NCBI RefSeq assembly: GCF_029210485.1
Contig: NZ_JARGET010000005.1
Coordinates: forward strand, 248,001 to 312,000
Direction: 5' to 3'
DNA: 64,000 nucleotides
From: Hoeflea sp. YIM 152468
GTDB lineage: Bacteria; Pseudomonadota; Alphaproteobacteria; Rhizobiales; Rhizobiaceae
The notes beneath the pieces are model-generated. The model did no database searches. It saw only the letters and a program-made list of their open reading frames with translations, and was not told where the DNA came from. The number at the start of each line of letters is the position of its first letter. Positions within the stretch are counted from its first letter, which is position 1. Shown piece by piece: positions 56,382-64,000 of this stretch. The translations under genes were made by a program, and so were the position numbers.

Positions 56382-57308
56382 ATGGTTTTACAATTCCTTG
56401 CGCTCGCCGCCGGACTGGCGCTGTTGACCGGCGGTGCGGAATATCTGGTGCGCGGCGCTATTTCACTTGCCAACCGACTGGGCATGCCTCCCTTGCTGAT
56501 CGGACTGACCGTGGTCGGCTTCGGCACCTCGATGCCGGAGTTGCTGGTGTCGCTGCAGGCCGCACTGAGCGGTTCTCCGGCCATCGCTGTGGGCAATGTG
56601 GTGGGGTCAAACACGGCCAATATTCTGCTCATCCTCGGCGTTGCTGCAATGATCTCGCCGATCGCCGCCCGCATTCCCAATCTCAATCGCGATCTGGTCA
56701 TGATGCTGATGGCGGCCCTTGTCATCCTCGGCCTTGGATATTGGGGCGTTGCCACCTTCTGGTCCGGCCTGGCGATGTTTGCCGCGCTCGTTGGTTATCT
56801 GGCCTGGGTGACCCACTCCGACCGCCAGCGCATGACCGAGGAAGAAGCCGAGCTGGCGCTCAAGATTGCGGGCTGGAAAGAGGCGCTGTTCATTGTCGGT
56901 GGACTGGCAGCACTGTTTCTCGGCGCTGACATGTTGATTGACGCGGCAACCGTGATTGCGCGCAGTTTCGGAATTTCCGAAGCGGTGATCGGACTTACCA
57001 TCGTCGCGATCGGCACCAGCTTGCCCGAACTTGCGACATCCGTGGTTGCGGCCTTCCGCCGCCACGCTGAAGTCGCACTGGGGAATGTCGTCGGCTCCAA
57101 CATCTTCAATATCCTGGGCACCCTGGGCATCACCGCCATGGTGGTCCCGGTCCCGATCGAACACTCCATGGCATCGTTCGACATCCCCTTCATGCTGGCG
57201 GTGTCTGTCGCCCTGATCGCGCTGGTGCTGATTGCCGGGAGGATCAGCCGCGGCGCCGGCATTGCAATGGTGGCGCTCTATGCGAGCTATATCATCTGGC
57301 TTTTCTGA
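56382..57308 (+). CDS. Calcium/sodium antiporter (CaCA family)
   Basis: A 308-aa inner membrane cation exchanger with about ten helices. The two alpha repeats are clear: GFGTSMPELLVSLQAA (about 47-62) and AIGTSLPELATSVVAA (about 210-225), each carrying the conserved Glu, and the internal repeats GNVVGSNTANILLILG and GNVVGSNIFNILGTLG. YrbG is the closest well-known type. AAGGAAAG precedes the ATG. Stand-alone. Confidence 0.93.
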   Translation: MVLQFLALAAGLALLTGGAEYLVRGAISLANRLGMPPLLIGLTVVGFGTSMPELLVSLQAALSGSPAIAVGNVVGSNTANILLILGVAAMISPIAARIPNLNRDLVMMLMAALVILGLGYWGVATFWSGLAMFAALVGYLAWVTHSDRQRMTEEEAELALKIAGWKEALFIVGGLAALFLGADMLIDAATVIARSFGISEAVIGLTIVAIGTSLPELATSVVAAFRRHAEVALGNVVGSNIFNILGTLGITAMVVPVPIEHSMASFDIPFMLAVSVALIALVLIAGRISRGAGIAMVALYASYIIWLF

Positions 57309-57414
57309 GCGCCCGGCCAGTGGGGAGAGTTGATCGTTCCGCAGCACACCGGGTTGCACCTCGGGACGCTGCCGGTATGGTGCGGGCGAATCGAAAGCAA
57401 GAGGAATGCCCCGC

Positions 57415-58458
57415 ATGAAAATGAACCCGCTCGGACGTACGGACATGATGGTCAGCGAGATCTGCCTCGGCACCATGACCTGGGGCGAACAAAACACGGA
57501 GTCCGAAGCCCACCAGCAGATGGATTACGCCCTGACCGAAGGCGTCAATTTCTTCGATGCGGCGGAAATGTATCCGACCCAGCCGACACGGGCGGAAACG
57601 CAAGGCCGTACCGAAGAGTATATCGGCAGCTGGTTCCGCGCGTCAGGCAAACGCGATCAGGTGATTCTGGCCACGAAAATGGGCGGCGACGGCATCAACT
57701 GGATTCGCGATGGTCAGGGCTTTACCCGCGCCTCGGTGATGGAAGCGGTCGATGGCAGCCTCAAGCGGCTCGGGGTCGACCACATCGATCTCTATCAACT
57801 GCACTGGCCCAATCGCGGCTCGTACCATTTCCGCAAGCATTGGGCCTTTGATGCCAGCACGCAGGACAAGCCCGGCACAGTGGCCGACATCTGCGAAACC
57901 CTGGAAGGCCTCGCCGATGCAGTCAAGGCGGGCAAGATCCGCGCCGTCGGGCTGTCGAACGAGAGCGCCTGGGGCACGATGCAGTTTGTTCGTCTGGCGG
58001 AAGACCACGCATTGCCGCGCGTTGCCTCGATCCAGAATGAATACAATCTGATCTGCCGGTTGTTTGATACGGACATGGCCGAAGTTGCGCATCACGAGGA
58101 TGTCGGATTGCTGGCGTTCTCGCCCCTGGCTGCGGGCATTCTCACCGGCAAGTACCAGGGTGGCCGCATTCCGGAAGGCTCCCGCCGAGCCCGGGTGGAA
58201 AGCCTCGGCGGCCGCTGGCGCCCCGAAACTGAAGCGGCGACGCAGGCCTATCTCGATGTCGCCAGCAAGCATGGGCTCGATCCGGCGCAGATGGCAATTG
58301 CCTTCTGCATGGCACGGCCTTTCATGACATCGACCATCATCGGCGCGACGACGATGGACCAGCTCAAGACCGCGATCGGCTCCAGAGATGTGAAATTGCC
58401 GGAAGCAGTTCTGCAAGATATCGCCAGCGTCCGCCGCGCTCATCCGCAGCCGATCTGA
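57415..58458 (+). CDS. Aldo/keto reductase, Tas-like
   Basis: A 347-aa NADPH-dependent AKR similar to E. coli Tas. GTMTWGEQN (about 17-25), FFDAAEMYP (Asp and Tyr of the catalytic tetrad, about 47-55), LATKMGG (Lys, about 86) and LYQLHWP (His, about 125) are present. The ATG at 57415 has AGAGGA at good spacing; an in-frame ATG at 57406 is too close. Substrate unknown. Confidence 0.9.
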   Translation: MKMNPLGRTDMMVSEICLGTMTWGEQNTESEAHQQMDYALTEGVNFFDAAEMYPTQPTRAETQGRTEEYIGSWFRASGKRDQVILATKMGGDGINWIRDGQGFTRASVMEAVDGSLKRLGVDHIDLYQLHWPNRGSYHFRKHWAFDASTQDKPGTVADICETLEGLADAVKAGKIRAVGLSNESAWGTMQFVRLAEDHALPRVASIQNEYNLICRLFDTDMAEVAHHEDVGLLAFSPLAAGILTGKYQGGRIPEGSRRARVESLGGRWRPETEAATQAYLDVASKHGLDPAQMAIAFCMARPFMTSTIIGATTMDQLKTAIGSRDVKLPEAVLQDIASVRRAHPQPI

Positions 58459-58500
58459 TACGGGCAACCCCCCACTCTCGGCTCGATCACCGGCGTTGCC

Positions 58501-59652
58501 TCAATGGCGGCGCCGGCCCAATCGGGGATGAATCCGCCGGGCGATCAGCGCACAGCCGATCAGCACCACGCCGATGCCGGCAAACACACCCTGCACCGGC
58601 GCAAACACCAGCACCAGCCGTGCAAAGGCAGGTGATCCCACCGAGGCGACGTCGCGGAAGGTGGAATAGACGGCTGCCATCTCGGTACGCTCGGAGGGCT
58701 TGACCGTCAGCAGGAACGGCAGGCTGGCGCTGACATCGAGCAGGACCAGAAACAGGGTTCCCGACAGCAGCATGGCAATCGCCGGATAGGGAAAGTCCGA
58801 GATCAGGGTGGCGCCGATGAACAACGCCCCACACCCGGAGAACCCGGCAACAATCGCACTGCGGACGCTGGTTTTCTGCAGGAAACCGAGCATGAAAGGG
58901 GTGGTAAACAGAAACGCGTTGGAGATCGACAGGGCTAGCCCGCCAATCTGGTCGCTCAATCCCGATCGCACTGCATAGATGGGCACGTAAATGATGTAAA
59001 TTGACCAGCCGACAGAGCGCATCGTGGCATAGAACCAGCCGCCAACCAGGGTGGGCTGGCGAAAAAACCGCGGAATATAGCGCAACGGATTGGTGGGCGG
59101 CCTGCGCGCCTTGATGATCACCTTGCCGTCGCCAAGCCGCAAGTACCAAAAGAAACCGAGCATCACCAGACAGGCGGCAATCGAGATCAGGAACGGAACC
59201 TGCGGGTGCCAATCCATCAGCACGACGCCAAGAAACGGCCCGACGCTCCAGGAAATGCCGCTGAACAGCAGGCGGCGGCTTTCGTTCCTGCCCATCGAAG
59301 CGCGCTCGACATAATCCATCACATAGGCGTTGAAACAGACCGCCAGGATGACCAGCCCGACCGAATTGGCGGCAACCGCATAGGGGATGAACCGGCCATC
59401 GAAAAAGCCGCCCACGACGCTGCCACCGATCATGATCAGCGCCCCCAGGGTGTAGAGCCAACGCCGCGGCACGAAGCGGGCAAGCAGCGGCACACACAAG
59501 GCGCAGACCAGCCCGGTGAGACCAATCAGAACATACACCTCCGACACGGTCGCGGCACTGCCCAGCGCCCGGTACATCAACACCGGATAGACCGAAACCA
59601 GTGTCGCCCGGGCCGAGGCCTCGCAGGCCGCCAGGATGGCAAAAGAGTTCAC
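58501..59652 (-). CDS. MFS family transporter
   Basis: A roughly 383-aa protein with 11-12 hydrophobic helices in two groups and a basic loop near the middle (IIKARRPPTNPLRY), typical of a Major Facilitator Superfamily transporter. Charged motifs near the loops (PRRWLYTLG and ERTEMAAVYSTFRDVASVG) fit the family. The frame is open to 59853. I chose GTG at 59652 because it places helix 1 just after the start; the exact start is uncertain. Substrate unknown; it faces the aldo/keto reductase gene tail to tail. Confidence 0.75.
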   Translation of the reverse strand: MNSFAILAACEASARATLVSVYPVLMYRALGSAATVSEVYVLIGLTGLVCALCVPLLARFVPRRWLYTLGALIMIGGSVVGGFFDGRFIPYAVAANSVGLVILAVCFNAYVMDYVERASMGRNESRRLLFSGISWSVGPFLGVVLMDWHPQVPFLISIAACLVMLGFFWYLRLGDGKVIIKARRPPTNPLRYIPRFFRQPTLVGGWFYATMRSVGWSIYIIYVPIYAVRSGLSDQIGGLALSISNAFLFTTPFMLGFLQKTSVRSAIVAGFSGCGALFIGATLISDFPYPAIAMLLSGTLFLVLLDVSASLPFLLTVKPSERTEMAAVYSTFRDVASVGSPAFARLVLVFAPVQGVFAGIGVVLIGCALIARRIHPRLGRRRH

Positions 59653-59870
59653 CCCGGCTCTGGCAGGCGGGAACTCGACAAGCGGGAGACGGTTCTGGAT
59701 CAAAATATCAACTAACGCCAATGGGAGGCAAACGGCAGGGCTAACCGAGATCACAGTTGTCCGGTTTTTCGATTCTGGCAAGACACTGATATTGTGCAGA
59801 AGCTGCAAGCGCGCCGGTTGATCGGATCCGCGGCGGGCGCCGGTGCCGGCCACTCTGTGCCGGTTTGGCC

Positions 59871-59898
59871 TTGCATTGCAGCAAAAACCGCGTATAAG
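59871..59898 (+). promoter_or_regulatory. Promoter of the rpsF operon
   Basis: TTGCAT (59871-59876), 16-bp spacer, TATAAG (59893-59898), giving a start near 59905 and a leader of about 215 nt to rpsF. Confidence 0.6.
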
Positions 59899-59904
59899 CG
59901 CCCT

Positions 59905-60121
59905 TGTTCGAACACCCGGTCATCTGGCTGGTGGCTGAACGGAGGGTGCGATCCTTTTCAAGGATCCTAGGGGCGACAAGCGCTCCGGCCTCCCGTGTCT
60001 CCGCTCACGACCGTCTCGATACCACGTCTTTCTTGCCCGGCACACGCGCCGAACAGGACAAGTCGATGGGGCTTAGCGCCGGATCCGGGTGATGTAAAAA
60101 TGCAAGAAAGGCAAGTCAATC
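59905..60121 (+). promoter_or_regulatory. Long rpsF leader, candidate S6:S18 regulatory mRNA
   Basis: A roughly 215-nt untranslated leader. It contains a 7-bp hairpin GATCCTT/AAGGATC (59950-59966) and the self-complementary CCGGATCCGG nearer the start codon. Many bacteria control this operon by an S6:S18 complex binding such a leader; the specific motif here was not verified. Confidence 0.35.
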
Positions 60122-60523
60122 ATGGCTCTCTATGAACATGTATTCCTTGCCCGGCAGGATGTCTCCAGCCAGCAGGTCGAAGCCCTTGTGGACCAGTACA
60201 AGGGTGTGATCGAAGCCAATGGCGGACAAGTCGGGCGTATTGAACACTGGGGACTGAAGTCCCTTACCTACCGCATCAACAAGAACCGCAAGGCGCATTA
60301 CGCGCTGATGGACATTGATGCGCCGTCGGACGCCGTCAAGGAAATGGAGCGCCAGATGCGCTTCAACGAAGATATCCTTCGTTTCATGACCGTTTCCGTT
60401 GAAGCGCATGAAGAAGGCCCGTCGGCCATGCTGCAGAAGCGTGACCGTGATGACCGCCCGCGCGGCGACCGCCCCGATCGGGGTGACCGTGGCCCGCGCC
60501 GTCCGCGCGAAGACCGCGAATAG
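60122..60523 (+). CDS. rpsF: 30S ribosomal protein S6
   Basis: A 133-aa S6, a small-subunit protein that binds S18 and 16S r[23 protein letters not shown] at the start and the central [20 protein letters not shown] match the family. The C-terminal 30 residues are an Arg/Asp repeat ([15 protein letters not shown]), a common extension in Rhizobiales, predicted disordered. First gene of rpsF-rpsR-DUF2232-rplI; 11 bp to rpsR. Confidence 0.97.
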   Translation: MALYEHVFLARQDVSSQQVEALVDQYKGVIEANGGQVGRIEHWGLKSLTYRINKNRKAHYALMDIDAPSDAVKEMERQMRFNEDILRFMTVSVEAHEEGPSAMLQKRDRDDRPRGDRPDRGDRGPRRPREDRE

Positions 60524-60534
60524 GAGAGCAGACA

Positions 60535-60783
60535 ATGGTCGACATCAACCAGATCCCGACACGCCGTCCGTTCCATCGCCGCCGCAAGACCTGCCCGTTT
60601 TCGGGCGCGAATGCGCCGAAGATCGATTACAAGGACATCCGCCTGCTGCAGCGCTACATTTCCGAGCGCGGCAAGATCGTTCCTTCCCGCATCACGGCCG
60701 TCAGCCAGAAGAAGCAGCGCGAACTCGCCCGGGCGATCAAGCGCGCACGTTTCCTCGGCCTGCTGCCTTACGTGCTGAAGTAG
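60535..60783 (+). CDS. rpsR: 30S ribosomal protein S18
   Basis: An 82-aa basic S18, the partner of S6. RRKTCPFSG near the N-terminus, [20 protein letters not shown] and [30 protein letters not shown] are all family features. GAGAG before the ATG. A long perfect hairpin lies just after the stop. Confidence 0.97.
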   Translation: MVDINQIPTRRPFHRRRKTCPFSGANAPKIDYKDIRLLQRYISERGKIVPSRITAVSQKKQRELARAIKRARFLGLLPYVLK

Positions 60784-60790
60784 TCAATAT

Positions 60791-60817
60791 GGGATCCGGC
60801 CTTGTCGGCCGGATCCC
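60791..60817 (+). terminator. Strong hairpin after rpsR
   Basis: GGGATCCGGCC (60791-60801), loop TTGTC, GGCCGGATCCC (60807-60817), an 11-bp perfect stem 7 bp after the rpsR stop. Only CTT follows, so there is no true T-run. It could act as an attenuator or as an RNA-processing or stabilising element between rpsR and the next gene. Confidence 0.45.
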
Positions 60818-60931
60818 CTTGCCACCGCGCGAACGGGCGCGCGGACAGGGCAATACACCACCCGGGTTGGGGTTGTGGCGCAATATGGTTTGCGACTGAC
60901 CTCTAACTGCTAGATGGCAGGACAGCGACAG

Positions 60932-61891
60932 ATGACACAGCAAAGCACATCGCTCCTTGTGGGCCTGCTCGCCGGCGTTTCCGCCGCGTTACTGCTTGTC
61001 AGCGCCGGAACCCCCACCAGCCTGTCCTTTGTCCTTTTTGCAGCCGCGGCACTTCCCATCCTGATTGCCGGCCTTGGCTGGTCCAACCTGTCTTCGATCG
61101 TCGCCGTCGGCACAGCCATCGCGGTCATCGCTGTGGCCACCACACCACAAGCGGCCCTGGTTTCAGCCGTCACCACACTGGCGCCGGCCGCCTGGATCGC
61201 GCATCTGTCCAATCTGGGCCGGCCGGCCGATGAAATCGGCGGCCCCGAAGGCGCTGTCATCTGGTATCCGCTGTCCGACATCTTCATCAATATCGTCGGC
61301 TGCGTCTGCGTCGGCCTCGTGGCTGTCGGGCTTGCGATGGGATACGGCGCGGAGTTCGTCGACCAGCTCGTCGATCTGTTCGTCGCCGCCATCAAGGACA
61401 GCAACGCCGATTATGCGCCCACGCCCGAGAGCCTGGCCGAGATGAAGCAGTTCTTCCTCTATGCCCTGCCCGCCATCCAGGCAGCGATGTGGGTCATGAT
61501 CCTGCTTGCAGGCTGGTACGTCGCTACGGCGGTGGTGCGTATGTCAGGCCGCCTCAAGCGACCCAAGGACGACCTGCCCTCACAGCTGAGAATGCCGCGC
61601 GCGGGTGCAATCGCGCTGGGTTTCGGGGTCGTCATGAGTTTTCTTCAGGGCGGCATCGGCCTGATCGGCTGGACCATCAGCGGCGCCGTCGGCGCAGGTT
61701 TCATGGTCGCCGGTTTTGCGATCGCTCATCACCGCACCCGGGGCAAACCGGCGCGCGGCCTGTTGCTGTGGACGGCCTATCTGTCGAGCGTCATCTTCAC
61801 GCTGCCGCTTGCCTTCTTTCTGCTCCTCGGACTGTTCGACACAGCCCGCACACTCACGGTGACCGGGTCCGGTCCCCGTTCCAAAACCTAG
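60932..61891 (+). CDS. DUF2232 membrane protein
   Basis: A 319-aa multi-pass protein with about eight hydrophobic helices across residues 10-305. It belongs to the DUF2232 group, which in Rhizobiales sits between rpsR and rplI; function unknown. Two in-frame ATGs, at 60914 and 60932; the second has AGGA nine bases upstream and the first has nothing. Its location in the ribosomal operon would give constitutive expression. rplI follows 26 bp later. Confidence 0.88.
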   Translation: MTQQSTSLLVGLLAGVSAALLLVSAGTPTSLSFVLFAAAALPILIAGLGWSNLSSIVAVGTAIAVIAVATTPQAALVSAVTTLAPAAWIAHLSNLGRPADEIGGPEGAVIWYPLSDIFINIVGCVCVGLVAVGLAMGYGAEFVDQLVDLFVAAIKDSNADYAPTPESLAEMKQFFLYALPAIQAAMWVMILLAGWYVATAVVRMSGRLKRPKDDLPSQLRMPRAGAIALGFGVVMSFLQGGIGLIGWTISGAVGAGFMVAGFAIAHHRTRGKPARGLLLWTAYLSSVIFTLPLAFFLLLGLFDTARTLTVTGSGPRSKT

Positions 61892-61917
61892 AAAAACCTC
61901 CTCGAAAGGAAATCACC

Positions 61918-62523
61918 ATGGACGTAATTCTGCTTGAACGCATCACCAAGCTCGGCCAGATGGGCGACACTGTCAGGGTTCGCGACGGCTTTGCGCGCAA
62001 CTTCCTGCTGCCGCAGGGCAAGGCGTTGCGCGCAAACGCTGCCAACAAGGCCCGTTTTGAAGCCGAACGCGTGGTGCTGGAAGCCCGCAACCTCGAGCGC
62101 AAGACGGAAGCCGAACAGGTTGCTGAAAAGCTCGACGGCATGACCTTCGTTGTCGTCCGTTCGGCCGGCGAAACCGGTCAGCTTTATGGTTCGGTGGCGG
62201 CGCGCGACGTGATGGCGGTGCTGGCCGAAAACGGTTTCAACATCGGCCGCAGCCAGGTCGACATGAACAACCCGATCAAGACCATTGGCCTGCACACCGT
62301 GCCGCTGGCGCTGCATGCTGAAGTCAATGTCGAAGTGACCTTCAACGTTGCCCGGTCTGCGGACGAAGCCACACGCCAGTCCAAGGGCGAGGATCTGTCT
62401 TCCGCAGACGCCATCTACGGCGTCGATGAAGAAGAAGCTGCAGCCGCAGCGGAAGCCGCAGCCAACGACCCGGACTACAATGACGACGAAGACGGTGAAG
62501 GCGGCGAAGACTACACCGCCTGA
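61918..62523 (+). CDS. rplI: 50S ribosomal protein L9
   Basis: A 201-aa L9. [36 protein letters not shown] is the N-terminal rRNA-binding domain; the central helix and C domain ([35 protein letters not shown]) follow. It is longer than E. coli L9 (149 aa) because of an acidic Ala/Glu/Asp-rich tail (about 165-201), typical of Rhizobiales. AAAGGAAATCACC lies before the ATG. A strong terminator ends the operon. Confidence 0.97.
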   Translation: MDVILLERITKLGQMGDTVRVRDGFARNFLLPQGKALRANAANKARFEAERVVLEARNLERKTEAEQVAEKLDGMTFVVVRSAGETGQLYGSVAARDVMAVLAENGFNIGRSQVDMNNPIKTIGLHTVPLALHAEVNVEVTFNVARSADEATRQSKGEDLSSADAIYGVDEEEAAAAAEAAANDPDYNDDEDGEGGEDYTA

Positions 62524-62551
62524 TTCCGCGCTATCTGACCGCATCCATGCG

Positions 62552-62584
62552 ACGCCCGGGGCCCTGTGTGTCCCGGGCGTTTTT
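62552..62584 (+). terminator. Rho-independent terminator of the ribosomal operon
   Basis: Stem ACGCCCGGG (62552-62560) and CCCGGGCGT (62572-62580) with an 11-base loop, followed by TTTTG. It ends rpsF-rpsR-DUF2232-rplI and lies before the convergent minus-strand gene. Confidence 0.85.
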
Positions 62585-62602
62585 GTCTGCCGGTTCCCTG
62601 CA

Positions 62603-63874
62603 TCAGACCAGGATCACCGGGGCCAGTCCGCCGCCGGGGGTGCGGAAATTCGTGGTCTGGCCCGAATACATCCGCGCCACGGCAAACAGCGGCTTTCCGG
62701 CATAGGCGTAGAGCCGGACATCATATTTCAGCCGGGCCGGCACACCGTCCACCAGCAGGCCGCGATCGGCGGGCGGCACAAAATCCTGGGCGACGTAATC
62801 CCCTTCCAGGATGTTCTTCCATACCTGCCTTGTCAGTTTGCTGCCGCGGTAGGCCGCGCGGCTTCCATAGCCGCCCGAAGGTTTGAAAAACAATGTCTTG
62901 CGCGCTTTCCAGGTGGCTTCGGGTTCGATGGCGCCCACCGGCTGCGTTTGCGGAATCATGGCGCGGAGAGCCGCAGGCACTGCACCGGGCTGGCCCTCGA
63001 CACCCCCCAGCAACATCAGGTTGCGCTTGTCGGCATAGAGCGCATGGTGGCGCGGCGAGGGTGAGATGACTGCAGCATCATCGCGATAGGCCTGGCGCAA
63101 CGCCCGACTGGAATCGGCTTCAAGCTGAAAATCGGTGAGACGGTTGTAGACCATGTCGATGATCTCATTGCCGTGCCACAACCGTCCGTCGCGGCAGTCG
63201 AGCGCCAACGGATCGACAATTCTAGTGCGAATGCCGCGTGCCGTGAGCAGTTCCGCCGCCAGCAGCATATCCGGATAGAGGTACTGGTTTTCGGGATTGT
63301 CATCGACGATGGCAACGGTGCGCAGCGGGTCACCCGGCCTGAGCGTGTTCCATTCATCCAGAAACATCGACACCAGCCTGTCATCGAGGCCGGGTTCGGC
63401 GAAATCCGGCCGGTTTGCTGCGCCGGGCAGGCAGTCAGAGCCGACACCGGCAAATTGCTTGGCGAGGAACGCCGCACCGGCGTTGGTGTTGATTTCAATC
63501 AGCCGCGGACCATCTGATGAGACATGGAAGTCAAACCCCATCAGCACACTGCGACTGGCGCGCTGGCGCGTCAGGTCGATGCCCGGATTGCGGGCCTGGA
63601 TGGCCGCCTCATAGGGCGCGGAGGCCGTGCTCTGGGCGACCGCTTCCACCAACTGCGCCATTTGCTGATAGTCGGCGCGGGAGAGAAACACGGCGGTGCC
63701 GGCATATAGCCCTGGCCGGTCTTGCAAAAGACCCGCAAGCTGCGGATCGCCGCTGCCGGATGCAACCCGGAGACGAAGCTGGTCTGGGTCCAATGGCAGG
63801 CAATGGCATGAGCTGTTGATCGCTTCGACCGGCGTCGCGCCGCAGCAAGCTGCCTGATTTGCCTGGCTCAACAT
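62603..63874 (-). CDS. ATP-grasp-like hypothetical protein
   Basis: A 423-aa protein with ATP-grasp features: LFFKPSGGYGSRAAYRG (Lys and Gly-rich loop, about 331-347), DYVAQDFVPP (about 361-370), YDVRLYAYAGKPLFAVARMYSG (about 387-408), and an N-terminal-half GFDFHVSSDGPRLIEINTNAG. This order resembles circularly permuted or glutathionylspermidine-synthase-like ATP-grasp proteins. The first 25 residues are Cys-rich (ACCGATP, SSCHCLP). Carboxylate-amine ligation is likely but the substrate is unknown. The ATG overlaps the stop of the short Cys-rich reading frame upstream by 5-7 bp. Confidence 0.72.
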   Translation of the reverse strand: MLSQANQAACCGATPVEAINSSCHCLPLDPDQLRLRVASGSGDPQLAGLLQDRPGLYAGTAVFLSRADYQQMAQLVEAVAQSTASAPYEAAIQARNPGIDLTRQRASRSVLMGFDFHVSSDGPRLIEINTNAGAAFLAKQFAGVGSDCLPGAANRPDFAEPGLDDRLVSMFLDEWNTLRPGDPLRTVAIVDDNPENQYLYPDMLLAAELLTARGIRTRIVDPLALDCRDGRLWHGNEIIDMVYNRLTDFQLEADSSRALRQAYRDDAAVISPSPRHHALYADKRNLMLLGGVEGQPGAVPAALRAMIPQTQPVGAIEPEATWKARKTLFFKPSGGYGSRAAYRGSKLTRQVWKNILEGDYVAQDFVPPADRGLLVDGVPARLKYDVRLYAYAGKPLFAVARMYSGQTTNFRTPGGGLAPVILV

Positions 63875-63984
63875 TCGCAGGCCCGCTGCACGGTCCGGCG
63901 CAGACCCTCATGGCCGCCACAGCAATCGTGCATGATGAACGCGAACAGCGCGCCCAGCGTGTCGTACTGGGCACAATAGATCAT
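63868..63984 (-). CDS. Short Cys-rich protein upstream of the ATP-grasp gene (possibly partial)
   Basis: The frame reads MIYCAQYDTLGALFAF... ending ACEC, 38 aa from an ATG at 63984 that has GAGGGAAAG at good spacing. Cys are at 4, 21, 22, 36 and 38, with a GGHEG segment. The frame remains open to the window edge, so this might instead be the C-terminus of a longer gene. Its stop overlaps the ATP-grasp start, implying co-translation. I do not recognise it. A short Cys-rich protein next to an ATP-grasp ligase resembles a peptide precursor and its modifying enzyme, but a simple truncated neighbour is equally possible. Confidence 0.45.
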   Translation of the reverse strand: MIYCAQYDTLGALFAFIMHDCCGGHEGLRRTVQRACEC

Positions 63985-64000
63985 CTGCTTTCCCTCACGG

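Overview
The window looks like chromosome from an alphaproteobacterium of the order Hyphomicrobiales (Rhizobiales), probably near Hoeflea and other Rhizobiaceae or Phyllobacteriaceae. This rests on high G+C coding sequence, a stand-alone HdaA beside ppk and ppx, divergent purMN, the block fabD-fabG-acpP-fabF-mltG-yicC-gmk, the lptF-lptG-lptD-surA-pdxA-rsmA run, an Arg/Asp-rich tail on S6 and an acidic tail on L9. The genus is inferred. No rRNA, complete tRNA, insertion sequence, prophage or CRISPR array was seen.

Layout. 1-1.3 kb: a small lipoprotein gene with a CtrA-like box and an orphan Cys-containing ORF. 1.3-7.8 kb (minus): ppx, ppk, hdaA, an AI-2E family transporter and a CDP-alcohol phosphatidyltransferase. 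8.0-11.3 kb (plus): purM-purN and a cyclopropane fatty acid synthase. 11.3-16.4 kb (minus): two small exported proteins, a Tat-exported multicopper oxidase, a SHOCT-domain protein and a molybdopterin oxidoreductase; an FNR/FixK-like box precedes the SHOCT gene. 16.5-20.4 kb: rlmJ, an exported Cys protein next to an RNase T2 lipoprotein, a GST, dgkA and a FrnE-like DsbA protein, closed by a strong terminator shared with an outer membrane beta-barrel gene. 21.1-21.8 kb holds no convincing gene. 21.8-30.5 kb: an SDR, uvrC-pgsA-moaD-moaE-ung, then ndk, a second GST and an ABC-F ATPase. 30.7-34.7 kb: a DUF922 protein and a MacAB-like ABC efflux operon.

34.7-36.7 kb (minus): pepA-holC. 37.1-44.7 kb (plus): lptF, lptG, lptD, a SurA-like chaperone, pdxA and rsmA, the envelope-biogenesis core of the window. 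Between rsmA and gmk lies a short 3' remnant of a Cys/Met-metabolism PLP enzyme gene, followed 13 bp later by an intact E1 2-oxoacid dehydrogenase gene. This resembles a decayed methionine gamma-lyase/2-oxobutyrate dehydrogenase (mdeA-mdeB type) pair. 47.4-53.9 kb (minus): gmk, yicC, mltG, fabF, acpP, fabG, fabD. 54.1-59.7 kb: accessory genes (ArsR, AHSA1, YCII, DUF1761, a Ca/Na antiporter, an aldo-keto reductase, an MFS transporter) placed between fabD and the ribosomal operon. 59.9-62.6 kb: rpsF-rpsR-DUF2232-rplI with a recognisable promoter, a long leader and a strong terminator.

The right end (minus) carries an unassigned ATP-grasp-like protein whose start overlaps the stop of a very short Cys-rich reading frame. 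This pair and the mde-like remnant are the most interesting loci. Most of the window is ordinary chromosome. Function calls rest on recognised motifs and family knowledge, not on database searches.
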